From: Desulfuromonadales bacterium
GTDB taxonomy: Bacteria; Desulfobacterota; Desulfuromonadia; Desulfuromonadales; JACZKF01
DNA: 9,045 nucleotides
Reading direction: 5' to 3'
NCBI GenBank assembly: GCA_014860175.1
Contig: JACZKF010000249.1
Location: 1 to 9,045, forward strand
Part shown: positions 1-5,832 of the stretch, piece by piece
Numbering within the stretch: the stretch's first letter is position 1
Layout of the letters: every line of letters starts with the position of its first letter
The notes under the pieces: model-generated
What the model saw: only the letters and a program-made list of their open reading frames with translations
Told to the model about the DNA's origin: nothing
The model's database searches: none
Translations under genes and position numbers: made by a program

Positions 1-209
1 GTATTCTCCCGCATGGCTGCCTCCACGCTCGGCGCCTGGGTCACCACCCCGACCGACAGCCGCATCTGGTCAGCCGGCACCTGCAGCAGCGCCTGGCCGG
101 AGACCGACATCTGGGGGATGGGCGGCACCTCCTGGGCGGAAACGGCCGAAGAGCAGAACAGAGCGCCAGCACTCAGCAGACCGAATAAAAAAACAGCACT
201 TCTCATCAT
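1..209 (-). CDS. Exported SIMPL-domain (DUF541) protein, 5' part only
   Basis: This is the N-terminal 69 codons of a gene that continues past the left edge. It opens with a signal peptide: a short basic N-terminus (MMRS), a hydrophobic core at residues 5-20 and a likely cleavage after VSA near residue 25. The mature part begins a pattern typical of SIMPL/DUF541 proteins: PQMSVSGQALLQVPAD followed by a strand (LSVGVVTQAP) and the start of a helix (SVEAAMREN). Members are periplasmic or envelope proteins of about 230-250 residues with no settled biochemical role; some have been linked to oxidative stress or envelope integrity. Two ATGs lie side by side (207-209 and 204-206). An AGGAG lies 5 or 8 bases upstream, so either could be used. 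The gene follows the cupin gene by 48 bases on the same strand and may be co-transcribed. The family call rests on the N-terminus alone. Confidence 0.82.
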   Translation of the reverse strand, partial: MMRSAVFLFGLLSAGALFCSSAVSAQEVPPIPQMSVSGQALLQVPADQMRLSVGVVTQAPSVEAAMREN

Positions 210-257
210 TGTCGCTCCTGTGGCAAATGCGGTAAAGAAGGTGAGGACCGGTTTTGG

Positions 258-593
258 CTAGCGCCAGAACACGGCCAGCCAGACCGTCGGCCCATGTTGG
301 CTGGTCTCGCGTACCCGATGCCGCACCCCGGCCGGAAGATGCAGGGAGTCGCCCGTGCGCAGTTCCACCAGGGTTCCATCCGGGTACTCGATCACCCCTC
401 GCCCCTGCAGCACCAGCACCCATTCGTTTTCTTGCTGCTCGTACCAGAAGCCCGGGGGGGACGCCTGGCCGCTCGAGACGATCCGTTCGATCCGCATCGC
501 GGTGCCCTGGGCCAACGTCAGCACCTGCTCTTGCGGCAGATCGGCGGGGAGGGAAGCCATCAGGTTTACCGGCTCGGTCCGGTCCGTAGTCAT
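258..593 (-). CDS. Small single-domain cupin protein
   Basis: A 111-residue protein that is essentially one cupin beta-barrel. The first half of the barrel contains SPPGFWYEQQENEWVLVLQG (residues 45-64), and the second cupin motif is GDSLHLPAGVRHRV (81-94). The conserved glutamate E57 and histidine H92 are present, but the first motif has YEQQ where classical cupins carry an HxH pair, so the metal site is reduced or absent. Close relatives are usually annotated only as cupin-domain proteins, and no substrate can be named. The ATG at 593 gives a full-length protein, but its ribosome binding site is poor. A second in-frame ATG (residue 12) has no better one, and no in-frame start lies upstream. 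It is 95 bases downstream of the hydrolase gene on the same strand. Confidence 0.85.
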   Translation of the reverse strand: MTTDRTEPVNLMASLPADLPQEQVLTLAQGTAMRIERIVSSGQASPPGFWYEQQENEWVLVLQGRGVIEYPDGTLVELRTGDSLHLPAGVRHRVRETSQHGPTVWLAVFWR

Positions 594-688
594 GGAAGTG
601 GGGTCATCCCTGATTGAAATTCGCCGGGTCGGGGTGGTCGGACGTCCCCTTCAGCATGGTCGATGGCGAGGCTGAAATCAAGGAGAAT

Positions 689-1498
689 TCATCCTTTGCC
701 GGCCCCTTGCCGCGGCTGGAAAATCTCCCGCAGGAATTTGTCTAACTCCTGCCATGACCGGCGGTCGGCCTCCCGGTCGTAGGCGAGGGGGAGGTTGAAC
801 TTTTGACCATGGCGGTCGGCCTCCGGGTTGGTGAAGCTATGCTTGACCCCCTGGTAGTTGACAAAGTGGTAGGTGATGCCGGCCTCGGCCATCTCCTGGT
901 TGAAGGCGGCGATCTGTTCCGGGGTCACGAAGGGATCGGCGGCGCCGTTCAGGACCAGCAGCTGCGCCTTGATGTCGCCGGCTTTGGCCGGTCGGTCGGT
1001 GCCGAGCGACCCGTGAAAACTCGCGACGCCGGCAAGTTCGGCTCCCCGGCGGGCCATCTCCAATACCACCCCCCCGCCAAAGCAGTAGCCGATGGCGGCA
1101 ATCTTCCCACCGTCGACGCTCGGATGCTGGCGGAGCAGTTTCAACCCGGCCTCGAAACGCTCCGTGGCCAACGGTAGATTCTGCCGCAGCTGACCCGACA
1201 TCTGCTTCGCGTCATCGGGGTGGCTCGCTTTGCGTCCGCCGCCGTACATGTCGACCGCCAGGGCGGTATACCCCATCTCGGCCAGCATCCGGGCCCGCTG
1301 ACGAGCGTAGTCGTCATGCCCCCACCACTCGTGGACCACCAGCACTCCAGGGCGTTTCCCTTTGACTGCGTCGTCATGGACCAGATACCCCCTCATCTCG
1401 GTCTCTCCGGCCCGGTACGTGACCTCTTCCCCCTGGACCCTGGCCAGGGCGGGGGCGGCAAAGACCAGCAGCGCCGCCGCCAGCAGTACGGTTCTCAT
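689..1498 (-). CDS. Exported dienelactone hydrolase family protein
   Basis: A 269-residue alpha/beta hydrolase of the dienelactone hydrolase (carboxymethylenebutenolidase) family with an added signal peptide. Residues 1-19 are a hydrophobic leader ending in ALA, so the enzyme probably works in the periplasm. The catalytic set is visible: Cys139 as nucleophile in GYCFGGG, Asp188 in NGAADPF and His220 in GVKHSF. The family's HEWWG motif (56-60, with Glu57) is also present. Family enzymes hydrolyse dienelactones and other esters or lactones; the exported branch has no well-defined substrate, so activity on dienelactone should not be assumed. The ATG at 1498 has a strong purine-rich site (AAGGGGGA) about 4-5 bases upstream. 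It is transcribed divergently from the cytochrome gene and heads a same-strand group with the cupin and SIMPL genes. Confidence 0.92.
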   Translation of the reverse strand: MRTVLLAAALLVFAAPALARVQGEEVTYRAGETEMRGYLVHDDAVKGKRPGVLVVHEWWGHDDYARQRARMLAEMGYTALAVDMYGGGRKASHPDDAKQMSGQLRQNLPLATERFEAGLKLLRQHPSVDGGKIAAIGYCFGGGVVLEMARRGAELAGVASFHGSLGTDRPAKAGDIKAQLLVLNGAADPFVTPEQIAAFNQEMAEAGITYHFVNYQGVKHSFTNPEADRHGQKFNLPLAYDREADRRSWQELDKFLREIFQPRQGAGKG

Positions 1499-1530
1499 GG
1501 TGTTCCCCCTTTTCGCAGCTGTTTTGTTTC

Positions 1531-1536
1531 AGTATA
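1531..1536 (-). promoter_or_regulatory. Possible -10 element for the hydrolase gene
   Basis: Read on the minus strand this is TATACT, within an AT-rich patch (CAATATACTG) 33 bases upstream of the hydrolase start. It matches TATAAT in five of six bases. The best -35 candidate, TGGCGA at a 16-base spacing, matches only three of six, so the assignment is weak. Confidence 0.3.
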
Positions 1537-1588
1537 TTGCGCGGCAGTGAGATCGCCACCCCGCAAGGGTTAATCTTGACGATTTTAG

Positions 1589-1616
1589 TTGACAATCGCC
1601 CGGTCTCTGGTTTAAA
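1589..1616 (+). promoter_or_regulatory. Sigma70-type promoter of the cytochrome gene
   Basis: A perfect -35 box TTGACA (1589-1594) is followed, after 16 bases, by TTTAAA (1611-1616), which matches four of six -10 positions. Transcription would begin near 1623, leaving a leader of about 34 bases before the cytochrome start. The nrdJ promoter in this window uses the same two hexamers. Confidence 0.6.
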
Positions 1617-1656
1617 AACGAAAACCATATTCAATATCGAACCAAGGAGTGATCTT

Positions 1657-2094
1657 ATGACGACCAAAGTTGCAGCCGCCGCCGCCACCGTCCTTCTGTT
1701 CGCTTGCACCGCTCTCGTCCAGGCCGCCGAGGTGACCTACCGCAACGACATCCAACCGATTTTCCAGGCACGCTGCGCCGCCTGTCACGGCAGCGACGCC
1801 CCCGAGTATCCGGCCTTCAAGGAGGCGAAAGACCAGTGGCTGGCCAAGGAGACTGGCCCCCGGATGGATACGTACACCCACCTGATCTCCTACACCGCCT
1901 GGCCCGACACCGGGGCCCTGATGCGCCGCCTCGATGCCGGCAAGCCGGGGAACATGTACCAGTACCTGGGGGATGATGAAGCCGAGCGGCAGAAGAATCT
2001 CGCCCTGTTCAAGGCCTGGGTTGGCAACTGGTCGCTCAAGCGGTGGGCGGAGATCAGCAAGGAGGAGATCGAGGGGATCAAGGTGCGGTATTGA
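1657..2094 (+). CDS. Secreted monoheme cytochrome c
   Basis: A 145-residue protein with a Sec signal peptide (hydrophobic residues 5-22, likely cleaved after VQA at residue 23) and one heme-attachment motif, CAACH (C40, C43, H44). The segment before it, VTYRNDIQPIFQARC, is the usual entry to small class I-like c-type cytochrome domains of the 'NDIxPIFxxxCxxCHG' kind. Met100 in GNMYQYLG is the likely distal iron ligand, with Met89 as an alternative. The protein should be periplasmic and carry electrons; its partners are unknown. The ATG at 1657 is chosen because AAGGAG sits 7 bases upstream and the signal peptide starts there; the reading frame stays open further upstream without a comparable start. 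Cys17 in LFAC could be read as a poor lipobox, but the -2 phenylalanine argues against it. It is a single-gene unit that converges on the YcxB-like gene. Confidence 0.9.
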   Translation: MTTKVAAAAATVLLFACTALVQAAEVTYRNDIQPIFQARCAACHGSDAPEYPAFKEAKDQWLAKETGPRMDTYTHLISYTAWPDTGALMRRLDAGKPGNMYQYLGDDEAERQKNLALFKAWVGNWSLKRWAEISKEEIEGIKVRY

Positions 2095-2125
2095 TCGTTT
2101 GAACAGGGAGAAACAGAATCGGGAA

Positions 2126-2143
2126 GGGGCGGGTGACCGCCCC
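2126..2143. terminator. GC-rich hairpin between convergent genes
   Basis: GGGGCGG (2126-2132) pairs perfectly with CCGCCCC (2137-2143) across the loop GTGA, which fits the stable GNRA tetraloop class on the plus-strand RNA. It lies 32 bases past the cytochrome stop codon and 5 bases past the stop of the opposing YcxB-like gene. There is no U-tract on either side, so it is not a standard intrinsic terminator. It could act as a 3'-end stabiliser or Rho-assisted stop. Confidence 0.45.
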
Positions 2144-2147
2144 CCTG

Positions 2148-2651
2148 TCACCCCTGCTTCAGATGCGAAGAGAGCAGAAGGTCGAGGCGTTTTTCGTCTT
2201 CCAGAGAGAGGGCCGAAAGGGGAACGAAGAAGAAGGCTTTCTTCTCCATGTAGAGGAGATATCCGGGCCCAGCTTTGCGATAGCCGGTGAAGTTTTTCCA
2301 TGTCTGCAGATAGCCGGTATTTCCGCTGCGCACAGAGATCCCCTCGGCCGTCATCACGACGGTAATCTCCTTCTCGAAAAAAGGGTGCTTTCTGGCGGTG
2401 GCCATCGATTTGAGAAGGAATATCGGGCGGGAGAGGACGGCGTAAAACCCGGTCAGCAGCAGTAATGCCGCTACTGCCTTGCTGTCGTAGAGTCCGCCGA
2501 GGCCGAGGGCGCCGATGATGATGCAGAGGGCGCCCCAGAGATAGCGGGTCTTAAGGGAGGGATCGGCGGCGTAGTGGGCCTCGTAGAACCGGCGCCAGAG
2601 CTCTTCGGTCAGGACGTAGGTAAGCGTTACAGGATTTTCGTGCATCCTCAC
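2148..2651 (-). CDS. YcxB-like two-helix membrane protein
   Basis: A 167-residue protein resembling the YcxB-like family. The N-terminal part (ENPVTLTYVLTEELWRRFYE) is followed by a Lys/Arg turn and two membrane helices, roughly residues 38-53 and 58-75. A C-terminal cytoplasmic domain follows, rich in beta strands, with ITVVMTAEGISVRSG, a WKNFTGYRKAG segment and YLLYMEKKAFFFVPLSAL. This layout, with the 'WxxFxxyr...yllY...kkaffflPkral' run, is characteristic of the family, which has no known function. The start is uncertain: GTG at 2651 (used here) or ATG at 2645, which removes two residues. Neither has a well-spaced ribosome binding site, although a G8 run lies just upstream. It follows the Nudix gene by 27 bases and is the last gene of the nrdJ unit. 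Confidence 0.8.
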   Translation of the reverse strand: MRMHENPVTLTYVLTEELWRRFYEAHYAADPSLKTRYLWGALCIIIGALGLGGLYDSKAVAALLLLTGFYAVLSRPIFLLKSMATARKHPFFEKEITVVMTAEGISVRSGNTGYLQTWKNFTGYRKAGPGYLLYMEKKAFFFVPLSALSLEDEKRLDLLLSSHLKQG

Positions 2652-2678
2652 GGTCCCATCCCCCCCCGGTGCATGCCT

Positions 2679-3134
2679 TTACCCCAGGATGGTTTTCAAG
2701 TGTAGCGTATAGGGTTGCGTGCGGTAGCTGCAATAGACCACCTTCCCGGCATAGTCGAGCAGCCCCCGCAGCCGGTCGCGGTTGACCGGGTTTTCCACCT
2801 TCTGCAGCGCCTCTTCGACCTCGAACCAGCCGGCTTCCGGGCACTCGGCACAACCCCGCGGCTCACCGGCCAGATGGCGGGCGAGAAAGGTGAAAATCAG
2901 CGCCGACGGCGGCGACACCTTCGAGTGGACGGCGGCCAGCGGCCCCAGTTCGATGGTGACCCCGGTCTCTTCCAGCACCTCCCGGTGCGCCGCCGCCACC
3001 AGCTCCTCCCCCTCCTCCAGCCGCCCCTGGGGGATCTCCCAGCCGCGCCGGTGGTGGCGGATCAGCAGAACCTGTCCCCCTTCGTTGCGCACCAGGCAGC
3101 CGACGACGACCGTGTGGCGGGGTTCCTGCGACAT
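2679..3134 (-). CDS. Nudix hydrolase
   Basis: A 151-residue single-domain Nudix protein. The Nudix box GX5EX7REUXEEXGU is complete: G37, E43, R51-E52, E55-E56, G58-V59, preceded by GWEIPQGRLEEGEE. The glutamates of the REVLEE part bind the divalent metals used to split a nucleoside diphosphate linked to another group. WEIPQGRLEEGE is typical of the general MutT/ADP-sugar-like group, but residues outside the box do not settle whether the substrate is an oxidised dNTP, a nucleotide sugar, a dinucleoside polyphosphate or capped RNA. The start is the ATG at 3134, with an excellent GAGGAGG site a few bases upstream; a longer in-frame reading (to 3365) runs back through the preceding gene and is not used. 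It sits third in the likely operon behind nrdJ, which fits nucleotide-pool work without proving it. Confidence 0.93.
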   Translation of the reverse strand: MSQEPRHTVVVGCLVRNEGGQVLLIRHHRRGWEIPQGRLEEGEELVAAAHREVLEETGVTIELGPLAAVHSKVSPPSALIFTFLARHLAGEPRGCAECPEAGWFEVEEALQKVENPVNRDRLRGLLDYAGKVVYCSYRTQPYTLHLKTILG

Positions 3135-3157
3135 TTCCCCTCCTCGTTGCCGGCCGG

Positions 3158-3337
3158 TCAGAACGCCAGCCGGATGCCAAGGATGAGCAGGGCCAGCCCG
3201 CCACCGAAGGTGACGATGGTAAACGGGCTGGTCAGCTCTTTTTTCCGGCGGACGACGCCGACTACCGAGGCGAGCAGGGCCACGGCGCCGATCAGGATCA
3301 GATTCAGCCCCAGCATCAGGGAGAAGATCTGTTTCAT
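3158..3337 (-). CDS. Small two-helix membrane protein, unknown function
   Basis: A 59-residue, strongly hydrophobic protein that I do not recognise. Two predicted membrane helices cover about residues 5-28 and 39-57, joined by a short basic loop (VRRKKELTS, 29-37). That charge pattern would put the loop in the cytoplasm and both ends outside. The second helix has a GGG bend at 45-47. The ATG at 3337 is the first suitable start after the nrdJ stop codon, 40 bases away; there is no convincing Shine-Dalgarno site, and the next ATG (residue 8) does no better. The frame stays open upstream into nrdJ, but that part has no membrane-like character. Its stop lies 23 bases before the Nudix start. The clean helix pattern and its fit into the operon gap support a real gene. 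Confidence 0.62.
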   Translation of the reverse strand: MKQIFSLMLGLNLILIGAVALLASVVGVVRRKKELTSPFTIVTFGGGLALLILGIRLAF

Positions 3338-3377
3338 TGGGCTGCCGGCCGGTGGCTTTGGCCATGGATGGATGGTA

Positions 3378-5621
3378 TCAGGCGCATTCCGAGTAGCCGC
3401 AGGCGTGGCAGACGCAGCATCCCCCTTCGTGTTCCACCGGGCCGCCGCACTCGGGGCAGGCGCCGCCATTTTGGGTATGGGCGGCGGCAGGATTCTCCTC
3501 CAGGCGATCGCGCATGTGCATCTGGATCGCTTTGGCCACCGCGTCGGCGCAGGAGGTGACACGGTTGGCGCCGAAACCGCTCGGCTTGTGGCAGGTGATG
3601 CCGATCAGCTGCTTGACCGCCTGGCGGGCCTGGACGCCGCTGCGCCAGGCGAGGGAAACCAGGCGACCGATCGCCTCGCACTGGCTGGCGGCGCAGCCGC
3701 CGGCCTTCCCCATGGTGGTGAACAGTTCGAACAGCCCCTGATTGTCTTCGTTGATCGTCACGTAAAGGGGGCCGCAGCCGGTCTCCATCTGATAGGTGGA
3801 GCCGCGCAGGGCCCGCGGCCGCTCCCGTTTGCGCCCGGCTTTCTGCGACTCCACCGGTACGCTATCCTCCGGCCGCGACTCCGTTTTTCCTTTCGCCACC
3901 GACAGCACCTGCAGGTCGCGGGAGCCGTCACGGTAGATGGTCACCCCTTTGCACCCCTGCTGCCAGGCCATCCGGTAGACCGTGGCGACCTCGTCACGGG
4001 TGGCATCCTGGGGGAAGTTGACGGTCTTGGAGACGGCGTTATCCGTATGCTTCTGAAACGCCGCCTGCATCCGCACGTGATCTTCCGGGGAGATGTCATG
4101 GGCGGTGACGAAGATCCGCCGCAGATCTTCGGGGATTTCCGGCAAGTCCTGGATGGTGCCGTGCTCGGCGATCCGCTTCATCAGCTCCGGGGAGTAGAAG
4201 CCGCGCTCGCGGGCGATCTTCTCGAACAACGGATGGACTTCGAGCAGGATGTCGTTGTCGAGTACCTGGCGGACGAAGGAGATCGCGAACAGCGGCTCGA
4301 CGCCGCTGGACGCCGAGGCAATGATGGAGATGGTGCCGGTCGGGGCGATGGTGGTGCAGGTGGCATTGCGCAGCGGCTCTTCGCCGCGCTGGGCGTAGGT
4401 GCTGCCGGCAAAATTGGCAAAGGGGCCGCGCATCGCCGCCAGCTCCCGCGAGGCCTGACGGGCCTCGGCGGTGATGAAGCGCATCAGCTCCTCGCCCAGG
4501 GCCACCGCCTCGGGATCGCTGTAAGGAAGGCCCAGCATGATCAGCATGTCGGCCCACCCCATCACTCCGAGGCCGATCTTGCGATTGGCCCGGGTCATCT
4601 CGGCGATCTGCGCCAGCGGGTAAGTGTTGGCCTCGATCACGTTATCGAGAAAGCGCACCGCCAGGCGTACCGTGCGGGCGAGTTTCGGCCAGTCGACCTG
4701 GCCGTCGGCCGTCACCATCTTCCCCAGGTGGATGGAGCCGAGGTTGCACGACTCGTAGGGGAGAAGCGGCTGCTCGCCACAGGGGTTGGTCGCCTCGATC
4801 TGGCCGACCTGCGGGGTCGGGTTGTCCCGGTTGAGCCGGTCGAGGAAGATGATCCCCGGTTCGCCGTTGGTCCAGGCCATCTCGACGATATGTTCGAACA
4901 CCTTGCGGGCCGGCATCCGTTTGGCCACTTGGCCGGAGCGCGGGTTGATGATGTCGTACTCGCTATCGGCCTCGACCGCCTCCATGAACGCCTCGGTTAG
5001 GCCGACGGAGAGGTTGAAATTGGTCAGGACCGTCTGGTCCCGCTTGGCCATGATGAAATCCATGATGTCCGGGTGATCGACCCGCAAAATCCCCATGTTG
5101 GCGCCGCGCCGGGTCCCCCCCTGCTTGATCGTCTCGGTGGCGGCGTCGAAGACTTTCATGAAGGACAGCGGCCCGGAGGAGACGCCGCTGGTGGAGCGCA
5201 CCGTGTCGTTGGCCGGGCGTACCTGGGAGAAGGAGAAGCCGGTGCCGCCGCCGCTTTTGTGGATCAGGGCGGTATTTTTGATCGCCTCGAAAATGCTCTC
5301 CATCGAATCGCCGACCGGCAGGACGAAGCAGGCCGACAGCTGCCCGAGTTCGCGCCCGGCGTTCATCAGGGTCGGAGAGTTGGGGAGAAACTCCAGGGAG
5401 CTCATCAGGCGGTAGAATTCGTCGGCCAGTTCGGCGGCCTCGCTGCCGGTGCCGAAGCTCTCTTCGGCGGCGGCGAGGGTCTCGGCAACGCGGCGGAACA
5501 TGTCGGTCGGCGTCTCCAGCGGGCGGCCTTCGGCATCACGCTTCAGGTAGCGACGTTCGAGGACGATGACCGCATTGGCGGAAAGGGCAGGGGTGGTGCT
5601 CTGGTCCATCTTCATGGTCAT
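3378..5621 (-). CDS. nrdJ: Adenosylcobalamin-dependent (class II) ribonucleotide reductase
   Basis: A 747-residue class II ribonucleotide reductase, which reduces ribonucleotides to deoxyribonucleotides using a thiyl radical generated from coenzyme B12, with or without oxygen. The catalytic core has the signature NPCGE (279-283): Cys281 is the expected radical thiol, with Asn279 and Glu283 as substrate-site residues. Cys98 (LSACFVLPV) and Cys292 (ESCNLGS, 11 residues after Cys281) form the expected reducible pair. PTGTISIIASASSGVEPLF (427-445) is the typical phosphate-binding and barrel segment. A TSCPD domain follows at about 604-705. The C-terminal tail is a Cys-rich ribbon, CPEC...CCVCHACGYSEC (722-746), which normally re-reduces the active site. 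The length is normal and there is no intein. The ATG at 5621 has AAGGA 6 bases upstream. Promoter and putative NrdR boxes lie at 5638-5692; downstream genes follow with short gaps. Confidence 0.97.
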   Translation of the reverse strand: MTMKMDQSTTPALSANAVIVLERRYLKRDAEGRPLETPTDMFRRVAETLAAAEESFGTGSEAAELADEFYRLMSSLEFLPNSPTLMNAGRELGQLSACFVLPVGDSMESIFEAIKNTALIHKSGGGTGFSFSQVRPANDTVRSTSGVSSGPLSFMKVFDAATETIKQGGTRRGANMGILRVDHPDIMDFIMAKRDQTVLTNFNLSVGLTEAFMEAVEADSEYDIINPRSGQVAKRMPARKVFEHIVEMAWTNGEPGIIFLDRLNRDNPTPQVGQIEATNPCGEQPLLPYESCNLGSIHLGKMVTADGQVDWPKLARTVRLAVRFLDNVIEANTYPLAQIAEMTRANRKIGLGVMGWADMLIMLGLPYSDPEAVALGEELMRFITAEARQASRELAAMRGPFANFAGSTYAQRGEEPLRNATCTTIAPTGTISIIASASSGVEPLFAISFVRQVLDNDILLEVHPLFEKIARERGFYSPELMKRIAEHGTIQDLPEIPEDLRRIFVTAHDISPEDHVRMQAAFQKHTDNAVSKTVNFPQDATRDEVATVYRMAWQQGCKGVTIYRDGSRDLQVLSVAKGKTESRPEDSVPVESQKAGRKRERPRALRGSTYQMETGCGPLYVTINEDNQGLFELFTTMGKAGGCAASQCEAIGRLVSLAWRSGVQARQAVKQLIGITCHKPSGFGANRVTSCADAVAKAIQMHMRDRLEENPAAAHTQNGGACPECGGPVEHEGGCCVCHACGYSECA

Positions 5622-5637
5622 AAATATCCTTGCTAAA

Positions 5638-5653
5638 ATTCAATATGATGTGT
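5638..5653. promoter_or_regulatory. Putative NrdR box, distal copy (box A)
   Basis: The 16 bases ATTCAATATGATGTGT match the NrdR consensus acaCwAtATaTwGtgt, recalled from the literature, at 12 of 16 positions. NrdR is the zinc-finger/ATP-cone repressor of ribonucleotide reductase genes and usually binds two boxes. This box would lie just downstream of the predicted nrdJ transcription start. Its centre is 31 bp from that of box B, the spacing typical of paired NrdR sites. Confidence 0.55.
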
Positions 5654-5662
5654 ATCAGAGCA

Positions 5663-5692
5663 TTTAAACCACAACATTTAGGGGTCTGTCAA
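5663..5692 (-). promoter_or_regulatory. nrdJ promoter
   Basis: Read on the minus strand, TTGACA (5692-5687) is a perfect -35 box, followed after 18 bases by TTTAAA (5668-5663). Transcription would start near 5656, giving a leader of roughly 35 bases before the nrdJ ATG. That is too short for a cobalamin riboswitch. The spacer is almost entirely filled by the NrdR-like box at 5669-5684. Confidence 0.6.
5669..5684. promoter_or_regulatory. Putative NrdR box, promoter-spacer copy (box B)
   Basis: CCACAACATTTAGGGG matches the NrdR consensus at 11 of 16 positions and sits between the -35 and -10 hexamers of the nrdJ promoter, so a bound protein would block RNA polymerase. The match is imperfect at the outer bases. 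Support comes mainly from its position and from the 31-bp centre-to-centre distance to box A. Confidence 0.5.
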
Positions 5693-5747
5693 GGAGGAAC
5701 TGGGCTGCTGAAACCCCCTGGGGAGTACCCTGTCGCAGGCGCGCCGC

Positions 5748-5756
5748 TGGTAGAAT
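5748..5756 (+). promoter_or_regulatory. Extended -10 promoter for the desulfurase-family gene
   Basis: TGGTAGAAT combines a TG dinucleotide in the extended -10 position with TAGAAT, which differs from TATAAT at one base. The upstream -35 region is poor (best CTGTCG at a 15-base spacing), as is common for extended -10 promoters. Transcription would begin near 5763, giving a leader of about 70 bases. Bases 5693-5747 between this site and the nrdJ promoter hold nothing I recognise. Confidence 0.4.
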
Positions 5757-5776
5757 TAAGTTGCCAAGAACCAGGA

Positions 5777-5806
5777 GCGGGTGCTACTTTTGGGCACTTT
5801 TTCCGC
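5777..5806 (+). promoter_or_regulatory. Leader hairpin with U-run ahead of the desulfurase-family gene
   Basis: GTGC (5781-5784) pairs with GCAC (5794-5797) across a 9-base loop and is followed directly by five Ts (5798-5802). An outer pair, GCGG (5777-5780) with CCGC (5803-5806), can close around it, leaving the Ts as a bulge. The inner stem is too short for a strong terminator. The two pairing options could make a small switch, but no ligand-binding motif is recognisable. Confidence 0.3.
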
Positions 5807-5832
5807 TATCCCGGAGTGATGCTGCTACCCTG

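Noticed and set aside
454..460. Seven-base G run inside the cupin gene as a possible frameshift or phase-variable tract
   Set aside because: The frame is intact across it and encodes the conserved SPPG turn; seven bases is modest for such GC-rich DNA. The C8 run at 2660-2667 is intergenic.
1537..1656. N-terminal extension of the cytochrome frame
   Set aside because: It covers the promoter and has no ribosome site, whereas the ATG at 1657 has AAGGAG and starts a signal peptide.
2679..3365. Longer Nudix reading starting at 3365
   Set aside because: The extra N-terminus overlaps the small membrane-protein gene in another frame, is Arg/Pro-rich without conservation signals, and bypasses the excellent ribosome site just before the ATG at 3134.
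2715..5000. Very long plus-strand open frame (761 codons) opposite nrdJ and its neighbours
   Set aside because: It is antisense to genes with complete family motifs. Its translation is low-complexity Gly/Ala/Arg/His-rich with no domain, and long antisense frames are expected in GC-rich coding DNA.
5622..5832. Cobalamin riboswitch upstream of the B12-dependent nrdJ
   Set aside because: I looked for the B12-box and conserved core and found neither. The predicted leader is only about 35 bases, far too short.
5693..5832. Possible structured RNA gene (6S, SRP or tRNA-like) in the gap upstream of the desulfurase-family gene
   Set aside because: No long closing stem, SRP apical motif or tRNA arms could be assembled; only small local hairpins are present.
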